Assembly (NCBI RefSeq): GCF_001447195.1 | Contig: NZ_LFRI01000247.1 | Coordinates: 1 to 47,941, forward strand | Origin: Aquabacterium parvum | Lineage (GTDB): Bacteria; Pseudomonadota; Gammaproteobacteria; Burkholderiales; Burkholderiaceae_C | Direction: 5' to 3' | DNA: 47,941 nucleotides | Shown here: positions 1-7,765 of the stretch, piece after piece | Layout of the letters: each line of letters begins with the position of its first letter | How positions within the stretch are numbered: the first letter of the stretch is position 1 | The notes under the pieces: generated by a model | Database searches by the model: none | Told to the model about the DNA's origin: nothing | The model's input: the letters and a program-made list of their open reading frames with translations, nothing else | Made by a program: the position numbers and the translations under genes

Positions 1-96
1 ACAGGCATCCTCGGAGCTGAACCAGTCGAGGAAATCGTTCCAATTGGACGGGTGGTCTTTACCTGCCTCTGGGCTTGCGATATGCTGGATATCCAT
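1..96 (-). CDS. IS1595-family (ISXO2-like) transposase, N-terminal fragment
   Basis: Only the first 32 codons lie in the window; the gene runs off the left edge. It starts at ATG 96-94 with a GGAG ribosome site about 8 bases upstream. The peptide contains WNDFLDWFSSEDAC, which resembles the start of the N-terminal zinc-ribbon region of IS1595/ISXO2 transposases, where W..F...F..E..C leads into a cysteine-rich zinc finger. Such proteins carry a DDE-type nuclease domain downstream, which cannot be seen here. The family call rests on this short motif from memory of the family, so it is moderate. A truncated or inactive copy cannot be excluded. Confidence 0.65.
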   Translation of the reverse strand, partial: MDIQHIASPEAGKDHPSNWNDFLDWFSSEDAC

Positions 97-141
97 CCAG
101 TACTCCGGGGCTGCTGGAGCTAAAAGGATACCCCTTGAGTT

Positions 142-163
142 TATACAGTGTGCGGCCTGTATA
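142..163. repeat. Inverted repeat TATACAG-N8-CTGTATA
   Basis: A perfect 7-bp inverted repeat with an 8-base spacer (142-148 and 157-163). It lies upstream of the transposase gene and touches the next palindrome. It could be an operator, or part of the IS end. Confidence 0.6.
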
Positions 164-192
164 TGAGACGCGTCCCATACATGCGTCTCATA
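162..192. repeat. Inverted repeat TATGAGACGC-N11-GCGTCTCATA
   Basis: A perfect 10-bp inverted repeat (162-171 and 183-192) around an 11-base spacer. It overlaps the previous palindrome by two bases. It may mark the IS terminus and a similar sequence just outside it, for example a solo end left by another copy. It is not followed by a T-run, so a terminator role is unlikely. Confidence 0.65.
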
Positions 193-205
193 AGCCCAAA
201 AGCAA

Positions 206-228
206 AAAGCCACCGCTTGGGTGGCTTT
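206..228 (-). terminator. Rho-independent terminator of tRNA-Asn
   Basis: A perfect 9-bp stem, AAAGCCACC (206-214) and GGTGGCTTT (220-228), with loop GCTTG. On the minus strand it is followed by a T-rich stretch and lies about 34 bases past the tRNA 3' end. Confidence 0.85.
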
Positions 229-261
229 CGCTGCTAAACGCTTGTCACGCTTAGTCTTTTT

Positions 262-337
262 TGGCTCCCCGACCTGGGCTCGAACCAGGGACCTACGGAT
301 TAACAGTCCGGCGCTCTACCGACTGAGCTATCGGGGA
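262..337 (-). tRNA. tRNA-Asn (anticodon GTT)
   Basis: This 76-base gene is on the minus strand. The acceptor stem pairs TCCCCGA at the 5' end with TCGGGGA at the 3' end, and CCA is encoded (262-264 on the plus strand read TGG). The D-arm (TAGCTCAGTCGGTAGAGC), an anticodon loop CTGTTAA and a T-arm with GGTTCGAGCCC are all visible. The anticodon GTT reads Asn codons. It stands alone, with its own promoter upstream and a hairpin terminator downstream, and lies next to a mobile element. Confidence 0.97.
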
Positions 338-396
338 ATGTGTCGGTTTCTTGGTTGCTTTCAAGTTCTCTGAACTCGTCATCAACCGAGAACGCA

Positions 397-426
397 ACTA
401 TAGCACTTTTTGCCTGCCGGTCGCAA
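397..426 (-). promoter_or_regulatory. Putative sigma-70 promoter of tRNA-Asn
   Basis: Reading the minus strand, TTGCGA (426-421) is followed after 18 bases by TATAGT (402-397), a fair sigma-70 match. It lies about 60 bases before the tRNA 5' end, in the gap after the receptor gene. I see no other gene in 338-489. Confidence 0.55.
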
Positions 427-489
427 GTTCTGGCGTTTTTGGCGCGGGTGTTGAAGCTTTGCGACAGCCACGCGCCATGGGCGCCTTCA

Positions 490-2769
490 TCAGAACGACA
501 CGCTGGCCGTTGCGCTCACGCTGCGAGCCGCCTGGGGCATCAGGTAGACGTGGTCGCTGTAGGTCGGGGCTTCGCGCCAGTTGCGCAGGTTGAAGAGGTT
601 GTGCACGTTCAGGCGCCAGACGACGTTGCTGCCGGCCAGCGTTGTGGCGGTGCGCAAGCCCAGGTCGGTGCGTGTCCAGGAGGACAGGCGCAGGCTGTTG
701 TCGGCGGTGATGGCGCGAGGGCCTTCGTGGATGACGTCGGTCTGCAGCCAGGTCGATTCCAAGCCCGGCACGCGCCAGGCCACCGATGCACGCAGGGTGT
801 GTTCGGGCACGTTGGTGGCGGGCTTGCCATTGACGTTGACGTCGGTGCGTTGGCTGCCCCGGCGCTCGGTGTCGAGCAGGGCGCCCGCCAGCGACGTTTG
901 CCAGGAGGCGCTGCGCCATTGCCACGAGGCCTCGATGCCGCGGTGAACCGCCTCGCCATCGTTGAGGTAGGTGTAGAGGATGCCGCCCAGGCCATCGTCC
1001 TGGGTGATCCGGTCGGCCACAGGGCGGTGGATCTGGAAGGCGTTGACGCCCCATTGGTGGCCACCTGCGGCCGACTTCAGGCCGACTTCGAGCTGTCGGC
1101 TGCGGCGAGTCGGCAGCACCTGACCCGCATTGGTGTAGGCGATGAAGGTCGAGGGTGCCGGGTTCTGTGCCGCCGTGGCTTCGATGCCTTGCCCCCAGCT
1201 GACGTAGGCCTGAGTCTGCTCGGCCAGTTGGTAGCCGATCGCGGCCCAGCCCGTGGTCACGCTCTCGTCGAGCGAGGCGCTGCGGTTGGCGCTGGTGTCG
1301 GTGAGCTCGGTGTCGCGTTGCAGTTGGGTGTGTCGCAGGCCCACCCAGGCGCGCCAGGGGCCATCGTGGCTGAGAGCGTCGACGACGCTGAACTCCGTGC
1401 TGCGCTCGCTGCGCAGGGTGTTGGCGTAGTCCAGAGGCAGGGGCGCCTCGGGGGTGGTGAACTGGCCGGTGATGTTGCCCTCGCCGGCGTAGTTGTATGC
1501 CGCCTGCTGCATGTCTGTGTCATGACGCGAGCGCAGCGCGCCCAGCGTGAGGTCATGACGGACGATGCCGGTTTCTACCCTGCCTTGCAGCGATGCCAGC
1601 CACGCACGGGTGCGACGGTGCTCACCTGGCGAGCGGAAGTCATACAGGTCAAAGGTGCCGTTCGAGCAATGTGCCGCGTAGTTCCCTTCGGCACCACAGC
1701 CGAACGTGAAGGCGCCTTGGTCCGTGGACTGCAATCGCTGCTCGCCGTAGCTCACCTGGCTGCGCCAGCCCTTGCCCCAGTTCTGGCTCCAGCGCAGGCT
1801 GCCCGTGTTGCCCTGCATCTCGACCGGCCGGCTCCAGGCCTGGTTGTTGAAGTTGGTGGTCGGATCGAGCGCTTTGGCGGACGGCAGCGCACGGCCCAGC
1901 AAGCTGTAGCCAGGCACGCTGGGTTGGGTCAGGAAGCTGTGCTCGAACTCGGCTTCGAGGCGTGCATCGGGGGTCAAGCGCCAGTCGCCAGCCACCGCAG
2001 CAAGGCGTCGTCGACCGTCGGCTGCCTGCGTGGTGGGGCGCAGTTCTTCGTGCGCAGCATTGACGCGCAGGCCGAACTCACGTTGCTGCCCAAAGCGCTC
2101 GGACAGGTCGGTGGCCATCAGCCAGCCACCGCGGTCGTTCAGCCCGAGGGTGACTTCCCTGAGGCTGACATCGGGTCGCTTGACGACGTAGTTCACCAAG
2201 CCCGACGGCGCGCTGGTGCCCGCCTGCATGCCGCTCGTGCCCTTGAACAGCTCGATGCCGGCCTTGTTGTCCAGAGCGATGCGGGTCTCGCCGCTGATCG
2301 GCAGGCCCTCGCGGCGGTAGTTGAGCGTGTTGTCCAGTTTGTAGCCGCGCACGTTCATGCTGTCCCAGTAGCCGATGGCGTTGTAGGCATCGGTCAGGCT
2401 GGCGTCGAGTTTGATCAGGTCGGCCAGGCGGGTGATGCCTGCATCGCGCAAAACGGCCTGACCAAAAGTTTGCGCCTGCACGGGCGCTTGCCAGCCGGGC
2501 GTGTCGCCCAGGCCGCTGATACGGGCGCGGGCCTGGCGGTTGGCCGGGGCGCTGACCGTGGTGCCAGGCAGCGTGCTTTCAGTCGCGTTGTTGTCAGTGG
2601 CCGTCTGGGCGACTGGCAAGGCAGCGCCATCCCGGGCTTGCTGGGCCATGGCTTCGAGGCCCGTCGCGCTCAGCGATGCCAGGCAGCAGGCCTGTAGCGC
2701 TGCGATCGCCAGCGGGCGTTGCAGGGTGGGGGCGGGACGTGAAAGGGAAGGCGACAGACGAGGGCTCAT
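490..2769 (-). CDS. TonB-dependent outer-membrane receptor, TPP-riboswitch controlled
   Basis: A 759-residue protein if it starts at ATG 2769 (GGAG about 9 bases upstream); a longer frame opens at 2796. It has a signal peptide ending near AMAQ, a plug domain (about 90-230) with NVRGYKLDNTLNYRREGLP and IELFKGTSGMQAG, and a 22-strand-type barrel ending in a C-terminal aromatic residue (SVSF). By sequence it resembles the ferric-siderophore receptor group (FhuA/FpvA-like). However, a TPP riboswitch lies about 150 bases upstream, which points to thiamin or a thiamin precursor as the ligand. Substrate is inference; the receptor class is clear. It would need TonB-ExbBD, which is not encoded here. 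No terminator is obvious after the stop. Confidence 0.9.
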   Translation of the reverse strand: MSPRLSPSLSRPAPTLQRPLAIAALQACCLASLSATGLEAMAQQARDGAALPVAQTATDNNATESTLPGTTVSAPANRQARARISGLGDTPGWQAPVQAQTFGQAVLRDAGITRLADLIKLDASLTDAYNAIGYWDSMNVRGYKLDNTLNYRREGLPISGETRIALDNKAGIELFKGTSGMQAGTSAPSGLVNYVVKRPDVSLREVTLGLNDRGGWLMATDLSERFGQQREFGLRVNAAHEELRPTTQAADGRRRLAAVAGDWRLTPDARLEAEFEHSFLTQPSVPGYSLLGRALPSAKALDPTTNFNNQAWSRPVEMQGNTGSLRWSQNWGKGWRSQVSYGEQRLQSTDQGAFTFGCGAEGNYAAHCSNGTFDLYDFRSPGEHRRTRAWLASLQGRVETGIVRHDLTLGALRSRHDTDMQQAAYNYAGEGNITGQFTTPEAPLPLDYANTLRSERSTEFSVVDALSHDGPWRAWVGLRHTQLQRDTELTDTSANRSASLDESVTTGWAAIGYQLAEQTQAYVSWGQGIEATAAQNPAPSTFIAYTNAGQVLPTRRSRQLEVGLKSAAGGHQWGVNAFQIHRPVADRITQDDGLGGILYTYLNDGEAVHRGIEASWQWRSASWQTSLAGALLDTERRGSQRTDVNVNGKPATNVPEHTLRASVAWRVPGLESTWLQTDVIHEGPRAITADNSLRLSSWTRTDLGLRTATTLAGSNVVWRLNVHNLFNLRNWREAPTYSDHVYLMPQAARSVSATASVSF

Positions 2770-2921
2770 GCAGACAACTCCATGGCGTGGGAGCACCGGT
2801 TGGGGACACGGTCGTTCGCATGGGGTCTGCCTGGTCGCGGGCGCGGCCTGGGAACTGGCGGCACCCGGTCGTGGCCCGGTTGAGGGCGCTTGCGCCAGCG
2901 TGATGGCGCGTGCACGACGAA

Positions 2922-3006
2922 CTGGCTTCCCTACGCGAGGACGACCTCGATCAGGTTCGAAGGGACTCTCTCAGCGGCGCCGCGCAACGCGGGCCGCACC
3001 CCTAGC
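2922..3006 (-). promoter_or_regulatory. TPP riboswitch (THI-box)
   Basis: On the minus strand the conserved THI-box blocks occur in order: GGGGTGC, then GCTGAGA, then GAACCTGAT, then GCGTAGGGAAGC. Spacing fits the two-arm thiamin pyrophosphate aptamer. It lies between the ferredoxin reductase stop (3029) and the TonB receptor start (2769). A possible -10 TACAAT (3020-3015) sits just upstream, so the leader may have its own promoter. TPP binding normally lowers expression, through early termination or a hidden ribosome site; which one applies is not clear from the 150-base expression platform. Confidence 0.95.
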
Positions 3007-3028
3007 AGGTCGAGATTGTAGGCGCGCC

Positions 3029-4174
3029 TCAGCCTTTGACGCCCAGGCGCTGGTGGAGCACCGGGCTCGTCGTGGTGTAGAGCAGGTGGGGCGGCGCATC
3101 CGGGTTGAGCGCCGTGGCGATGGCGTGCGCCGCCAGCGTGGCCTCGTGGAAGCCACACAGCAGCAGGCGCTTTTTACCCGGGTAGGTGTTGATGTCGCCA
3201 ACGGCGTGCACGCCTGCCAGCGAGGTCTCGAAGGTGGCGGTGTCCACGCGCACCTGCTTGCGCTCGAGGGCCATGCCCCATTGCGTCAAAGGGCCGAGCT
3301 TGGGGCTCAGGCCCAGGCGCACCAGCAGGTGGTCCAGCGGCAGTTCGAAAGGGTGACCGTCGGCGCCCAGCAGTTGCAGGGCTTCGATGTGGCGGCCTGG
3401 GCCGGTGCTTGCCGAGCTCAGTCGAGCGCTTTGGGGCACGCCCAGCACCAGCTGCACGTCGCCCGATTGAATCAGCGCGCGCACCTCGGCCTCGACCTCG
3501 GCTTCGGCCTGGAAGGCGTCGCGGCGGTGGAGCAGGGTGATGCGAGCGGGACGGTGCGCGGGCTCCGCACGTGAGGCGATGAGCACGGCGTTCAGCGCTT
3601 CATCGCCACCACCTGCGATGACCAGGTGCTGGCCTGCCCAGGCGGGGGGCGATGCGTCGAGGTGGCGTTCTCGTCCGTCCCCCTGTGGCTCTGCTGCGAA
3701 TTCGCCCGGCAGTTGGTGGCTGAGGTTGGCCGCGCCATCGAGTTCGGGCACGCCCAGGCCTCGTGGCACGAAGGCCCCCGCGCCAGCTGCGATCACCACC
3801 GAGTGCGCCTGGCAGGTCCATGCGGTGGAGGTTCGCACTTGCCAGCCACCATCGACCTGGCTCAGCGACTCGACTTGTTGGCCCAGGTGCAGGTGCGCTC
3901 GCTGGCCCGTGTTCGCATCGGGTGGCAGAAAAGGCGAAGCCTGCTGAAGCAGCAGGCTTGTGAGTTCGCGCCCGGTGCAGCGGGGCACGCCGGGCACGTC
4001 GTAGATGGGTTTGTCAGGGTAGAGGGCCATGCATTGGCCCCCCGCCTGTGGCAGCACGTCAACGACCTCGACCTTCAGGCCCAGCAGCCCAAGCTGGAAG
4101 GCCTGGAACAGGCCCACCGGGCCCGCGCCGATGACCAGGGCATCGGTCTGGGGCATCGAGGTCACCGATGGCAT
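3029..4174 (-). CDS. Thioredoxin-reductase-like ferredoxin--NADP+ reductase
   Basis: A 381-residue FAD/NAD(P)-dependent oxidoreductase. It starts at ATG 4174 (another ATG is at 4156), 20 bases after the ferredoxin stop. The N-terminal FAD fold has VIGAGPVGLFQAFQLG; the middle NADPH fold has VIAGGGDEALN; the C-terminal FAD contact has GVHAVGDINTYPGKKRLL. It lacks the CxxC redox pair of true thioredoxin reductases, as expected for the YumC/TrxR-like FNR group. It should pass electrons between NADPH and ferredoxin. The neighbour fdxA is a natural partner, and both lie after the sulfate assimilation genes on the same strand. Confidence 0.88.
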   Translation of the reverse strand: MPSVTSMPQTDALVIGAGPVGLFQAFQLGLLGLKVEVVDVLPQAGGQCMALYPDKPIYDVPGVPRCTGRELTSLLLQQASPFLPPDANTGQRAHLHLGQQVESLSQVDGGWQVRTSTAWTCQAHSVVIAAGAGAFVPRGLGVPELDGAANLSHQLPGEFAAEPQGDGRERHLDASPPAWAGQHLVIAGGGDEALNAVLIASRAEPAHRPARITLLHRRDAFQAEAEVEAEVRALIQSGDVQLVLGVPQSARLSSASTGPGRHIEALQLLGADGHPFELPLDHLLVRLGLSPKLGPLTQWGMALERKQVRVDTATFETSLAGVHAVGDINTYPGKKRLLLCGFHEATLAAHAIATALNPDAPPHLLYTTTSPVLHQRLGVKG

Positions 4175-4194
4175 CAGCGCGCGAAGATCGGGGC

Positions 4195-4518
4195 TCAGCG
4201 GATCAACTGGTCCAGCTTGCCGGTCTTGTCCTTCCACTCGTCGGCTTCGGGCAGCGGCTCTTTGCGCTTGGTGATGCTGGGCCACTTCTTGGCCAGGTCG
4301 GCGTTGATCTGGATGTACTGCTGCTGGTTGCCGGGCACGTCCTCTTCAGGGACGATGGCGTTGACGGGGCACTCGGGGATGCAGACGGCGCAGTCGATGC
4401 ACTCGTCGGGATCGATCACCAGGAAGTTGGGGCCTTCGCGGAAGCAGTCCACCGGGCAAACGTCCACGCAGTCGGTGTATTTGCAACGGATGCAGGCTTC
4501 GGTGACGACGTGAGTCAT
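4195..4518 (-). CDS. fdxA: 7Fe ferredoxin (3Fe-4S/4Fe-4S)
   Basis: A 107-residue ferredoxin starting MTHVVTEAC at 4518. Cysteines C9, C17 and C50 fit the [3Fe-4S] site, and C40, C43, C46 and C21 fit the [4Fe-4S] site of Azotobacter-type FdxA. The C-terminal tail ([19 protein letters not shown]) is typical of the proteobacterial family. It is a small cytoplasmic electron carrier. It lies 62 bases after cobA and 20 bases before the ferredoxin reductase, so a redox pair is likely. Confidence 0.95.
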   Translation of the reverse strand: MTHVVTEACIRCKYTDCVDVCPVDCFREGPNFLVIDPDECIDCAVCIPECPVNAIVPEEDVPGNQQQYIQINADLAKKWPSITKRKEPLPEADEWKDKTGKLDQLIR

Positions 4519-4580
4519 GACAGGTCTCGGGTGAGGGGGTTGATCTTGCGGGTGGGATTTTACCGGGGCTTGAAGGGGCA

Positions 4581-5408
4581 TCAAGCCTCGGTGGCGCCTG
4601 TGCCTTCGCCGCACAGGGTGATGTGGGTCAAGGGCGCTTCAGGGATGGCGGTCGCGCCCGCGCCCACGATGACGAGCGTGGGGCGCCCGGCGTGCACCGA
4701 GGAAGCGTCATCGAGTGTCCCCACTGTGTGCAGGGTGTGGCGCATGTCGGGCCACCCTGCTCGGGAGACCACGCTGACTTGCGTGCCGGCAGGCCAGCCT
4801 GCGTCCAGCAGGCCTTTGCTGAGCGGGGCCAGTTGCCGGCCCGCCATGTAGAAGACCTCGGTGTCGGCGCGCTGGCCGGGGCCCATGCCGCATTGCAGGT
4901 CGCCGGTGCGGGTCATGGCCGTGGTGAAGCTCACGCTGCGGCCAGAGCCCCGGCGGGTCAGGGGCCGTTGGGTTGCCGCTGCAGCGGCGAGCGCCGAGGT
5001 CACCCCAGGCACCACCTCGCTGGCGATGCCAGCTTCGCGCAGGGCATGCAGCTCTTCTTCCAGTCGGCCGAAGAGGCTGGGGTCGCCACCCTTGAGGCGG
5101 GCCACCAGGCCGCGTTCACCATGGATGGCGCCCACGGCCAGTGACTGCTCGATGAGCAACTGGTTGATGCGGGTCTGGCCGTTGTAGTCGCTGCCTGGCT
5201 GGCCGGAGAAGCCTCGCTTGCCCACGTCGATCCAGTCGGCATGGGGAGCGAGCTCGCGCAGCGTCGGATCGGCCAGGGCGTCGAACAGCACCACCTGGGC
5301 CTGGGCCAGCAGGCGGCTGCCACGCACCGTGATCAGGTCGGCCTCACCGGGGCCGGCCCCGATGAAGACGACTTTGGCGGCGGTGAGCGAGCAGGGTTTG
5401 CTGTCCAT
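4581..5408 (-). CDS. cobA: Uroporphyrinogen-III C-methyltransferase
   Basis: A 275-residue SUMT enzyme that uses SAM to methylate uroporphyrinogen III to precorrin-2, the first step to siroheme. It shows [17 protein letters not shown] near the N-terminus, a [14 protein letters not shown] motif and [15 protein letters not shown], all family hallmarks. It lacks the CysG dehydrogenase/ferrochelatase part, so another protein must finish siroheme. Its place at the end of the cys operon fits supply of siroheme for CysI. It starts 30 bases after the cysN stop; the ribosome site is weak. Confidence 0.93.
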   Translation of the reverse strand: MDSKPCSLTAAKVVFIGAGPGEADLITVRGSRLLAQAQVVLFDALADPTLRELAPHADWIDVGKRGFSGQPGSDYNGQTRINQLLIEQSLAVGAIHGERGLVARLKGGDPSLFGRLEEELHALREAGIASEVVPGVTSALAAAAATQRPLTRRGSGRSVSFTTAMTRTGDLQCGMGPGQRADTEVFYMAGRQLAPLSKGLLDAGWPAGTQVSVVSRAGWPDMRHTLHTVGTLDDASSVHAGRPTLVIVGAGATAIPEAPLTHITLCGEGTGATEA

Positions 5409-5438
5409 GGTGGTGGTGCGGTGACGATGGCTGCCGGA

Positions 5439-6779
5439 TCAGGCGGCCTTGACCAGCAGCGCGCCGCTGGTGCGGTTGGTCGTGGGGTCGACCACGATCA
5501 GTGCACCGCCGACGCGGTTGGCGGTGTAGGCCTCGACCGGCAGCGGCTGCTGGGTCTGCACTGTCACGCGGCCGATTTCGTTCACGGCCAGTTCTTGCGC
5601 GTCGGTGTCTTCCAGCGAGTGGATGTCCAGGCGGCTTTCGATGGCGGTGATGCGGGCCTGCACCCAACGGTTGCCGTGGCGCACCCAGTACTTGCGGCCA
5701 ATGGCAGCAGGTTCGGTGTCCAGCCAGGCCAGGGTGGCGGTGAAGCTGTCGGTGGGCTTGATCGATCCGGGCGTGTGCACCCAGTCGCCGCGCGAGACGT
5801 CGACCTGGCGGTCCAGCACGATGCCGGCCGACTGGCCTGCTTCGCATTGGTCGACCACCAGGGCCGAGTGGCGCACTTCGGCCACGATGGCGGTCTGGCC
5901 GCTTGGGAAGATCTGTACCTCGTCGCCGGCCTTGACCGAGCCGTGAGCGATGCGGCCCCACAGGGCGCGGTATTGGTGGCCGGTGCCCGATGCCGAGGCT
6001 TCGCCTTCACCCACGCTGTCGCGGGTCACGTATTGCACGGGGTGGAGCAGCGAGCCGTCGTGGGCTTCATCGGCCACGGGCAGTTGTTCCAGCACCTGCA
6101 GCAGGGTCGGGCCCTTGTACCAGGGCCAGTTGGCCGAAGGCGTGGTGACGTTGTCGCCGCGCAGGGCCGACACGGGGATCACGCCCTTGTTGACGATGCC
6201 AGCCTGTTCGGCGAAAGCTTCCAGCGAGCCCTTGACCGCGTTGAAGGCGGCTTCGGTGTCCTGCTCGATGGCGTCCAGCTTGTTGACGGCGAACACGATC
6301 GAGGGCACGCGCAGCAGGTGGGCCAGCAGGCTGTGGCGCTTGGTCTGCGTCAGCAGGGGAACCGGCTTGGCCTTCCAGTCGATCTTGGTGATGTCGACCA
6401 GCACCACGGCGGCATCAGAGCCGGCGGCAGCGGTCACCATGTTGCGGGTGTACTGCTCGTGGCCCGGGGCGTCGGCGATGATGAACTTGCGGCTCTTGGT
6501 GGCGAAGTAGCGGTAAGCCACATCGATGGTGATGCCTTGTTCGCGCTCGGCCTCCAGGCCGTCGGTCAGCAGCGACAGGTCGATGGGCGCACCGGCGGCG
6601 CGCTTTTCCAGCGCATCGAGCTGGTCGGCCAGGATGGCGCGGCTGTCGAACAGCAAGCGGCCGATCAGGGTGCTCTTGCCGTCGTCAACGCTGCCAGCGG
6701 TCAGGAAACGCAGGGCCTTGTGAGCCAGTTCTTCGCCGGCTTCGCAGTGGGTGACGTTCGAGGTCATCGGGGTGCTCAT
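5439..6779 (-). CDS. cysN: Sulfate adenylyltransferase subunit 1 (GTPase)
   Basis: A 446-residue translation-factor-type GTPase. GTP motifs are seen in order: GSVDDGKST (29-37), DAPGHEQYTRNM and NKLD. It couples GTP hydrolysis to formation of adenosine phosphosulfate by CysD. The first ATG shares one base with the cysD stop (TGATG at 6781-6777), so the two are translationally coupled. There is no fused CysC kinase domain, in line with an APS-using CysH in the same operon. Confidence 0.97.
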   Translation of the reverse strand: MSTPMTSNVTHCEAGEELAHKALRFLTAGSVDDGKSTLIGRLLFDSRAILADQLDALEKRAAGAPIDLSLLTDGLEAEREQGITIDVAYRYFATKSRKFIIADAPGHEQYTRNMVTAAAGSDAAVVLVDITKIDWKAKPVPLLTQTKRHSLLAHLLRVPSIVFAVNKLDAIEQDTEAAFNAVKGSLEAFAEQAGIVNKGVIPVSALRGDNVTTPSANWPWYKGPTLLQVLEQLPVADEAHDGSLLHPVQYVTRDSVGEGEASASGTGHQYRALWGRIAHGSVKAGDEVQIFPSGQTAIVAEVRHSALVVDQCEAGQSAGIVLDRQVDVSRGDWVHTPGSIKPTDSFTATLAWLDTEPAAIGRKYWVRHGNRWVQARITAIESRLDIHSLEDTDAQELAVNEIGRVTVQTQQPLPVEAYTANRVGGALIVVDPTTNRTSGALLVKAA

Positions 6780-7732
6780 CAGAAATAACCTTCCTTCTTG
6801 CGGCGCTCCATCGAGGCCTCGGACGTGCGGTCGTCCATGCGGGTGGCGCCACGTTCGCTCACGGTCACGTGCAGGGTCTCGGCGACGATGTCGGCCGGGT
6901 TGGCGGCATCGGATTCGACCGGGCAGGTGCAGGTCATGTCGCCCACGGTGCGGAAGCGCACGTCCACGGTTTCAACGGTTTCGCCTTCGAGTGCAGGCGT
7001 GACCTCGGTCAGCGGCACCAGCAGGCCCTTGCGGCGGATCACCTGACGGGCGTGCTTGTAGTAGATGTTGGGCAGCGGGATGCCTTCGCGGGCGATGTAG
7101 AGCCACACGTCCAGCTCGGTCCAGTTCGAGATGGGGAAGGCGCGGAAGTGCTCGCCCGGCTTGATGCGGGTGTTGAACAGGTTCCACAGCTCGGGGCGCT
7201 GCTCTTTGGGCTGCCATTGGCCAAAGCTGTCGCGGTGGCTGAAGATGCGTTCCTTGGCGCGGGCCTTTTCTTCGTCGCGGCGGGCGCCACCGATCAGGCA
7301 GTCGAAGCGGTTGTCTTCGATGGCTTCGAGCAGGGTGACCGTTTGATGGCCGTTGCGCGACTCCAGCGGGTGGGCCAGGCGCACGGTGCCCTTCTTGATG
7401 GACTCTTCCATGTGCGCGACGATCAGGCGCTCGCCGATCTCGGCCACGCGCTGCTCGCGGAACTCGATCACTTCAGGGAAGTTGTGGCCGGTGTCCACGT
7501 GCACCAGCGGGAAGGGCAGCTTGCCTTCGAGCTTGCCCGTGGCCGGGTTCTTCATCTTGAAGGCCTTTTCGGCCAGTTGCAGCACCACGCAAGAGTCCTT
7601 GCCGCTGGAGAACAGCAGGCCCGGGCGCTCGAAGGTGGCCGCCACTTCGCGCAGGATGAAGATTGCTTCTTCTTCCAGCGCATCCAGGTGGCGGTGGTCG
7701 ACCTCCGCCAGCAATTGCTTCACATCACTCAT
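6779..7732 (-). CDS. cysD: Sulfate adenylyltransferase subunit 2
   Basis: A 317-residue member of the PAPS-reductase/PP-loop group. The nucleotide-binding motif LLFSSGKDSCVVL is near residue 40, and the C-terminus ends with the typical MERRKKEGYF. It makes APS from ATP and sulfate together with CysN. It starts at ATG 7732, 33 bases after cysH, in the sulfate assimilation operon. Confidence 0.97.
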   Translation of the reverse strand: MSDVKQLLAEVDHRHLDALEEEAIFILREVAATFERPGLLFSSGKDSCVVLQLAEKAFKMKNPATGKLEGKLPFPLVHVDTGHNFPEVIEFREQRVAEIGERLIVAHMEESIKKGTVRLAHPLESRNGHQTVTLLEAIEDNRFDCLIGGARRDEEKARAKERIFSHRDSFGQWQPKEQRPELWNLFNTRIKPGEHFRAFPISNWTELDVWLYIAREGIPLPNIYYKHARQVIRRKGLLVPLTEVTPALEGETVETVDVRFRTVGDMTCTCPVESDAANPADIVAETLHVTVSERGATRMDDRTSEASMERRKKEGYF

Positions 7733-7765
7733 GTTTTACTCGCTCTTGAATCTTGTCGCTGACGT

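Larger units (their letters stand above)
1..192. mobile_element. End of an IS1595-like insertion sequence (boundary uncertain)
   Basis: The transposase start at 96 and the palindrome-rich DNA up to about 192 suggest the terminal region of an insertion sequence between outside DNA and the tRNA-Asn locus. The exact tip is not certain; the palindromes at 142-192 are the best candidates for the terminal inverted repeat area. The target duplication cannot be checked because the other end is outside the window. Confidence 0.5.

Noticed and set aside
142..163. SOS (LexA) box
   Set aside because: The half-sites are in the opposite order, ACAG-N8-CTGT, not CTGT-N8-ACAG.
340..2697. 785-residue plus-strand open frame over the TonB receptor
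   Set aside because: It is antisense to a clear receptor gene and has Gly/Ala/Val/Arg-rich composition typical of mirror frames in GC-rich DNA.
5241..6788. 515-residue plus-strand frame over cobA-cysN
   Set aside because: Antisense shadow of cysN, with no motif; composition follows the complementary codons.
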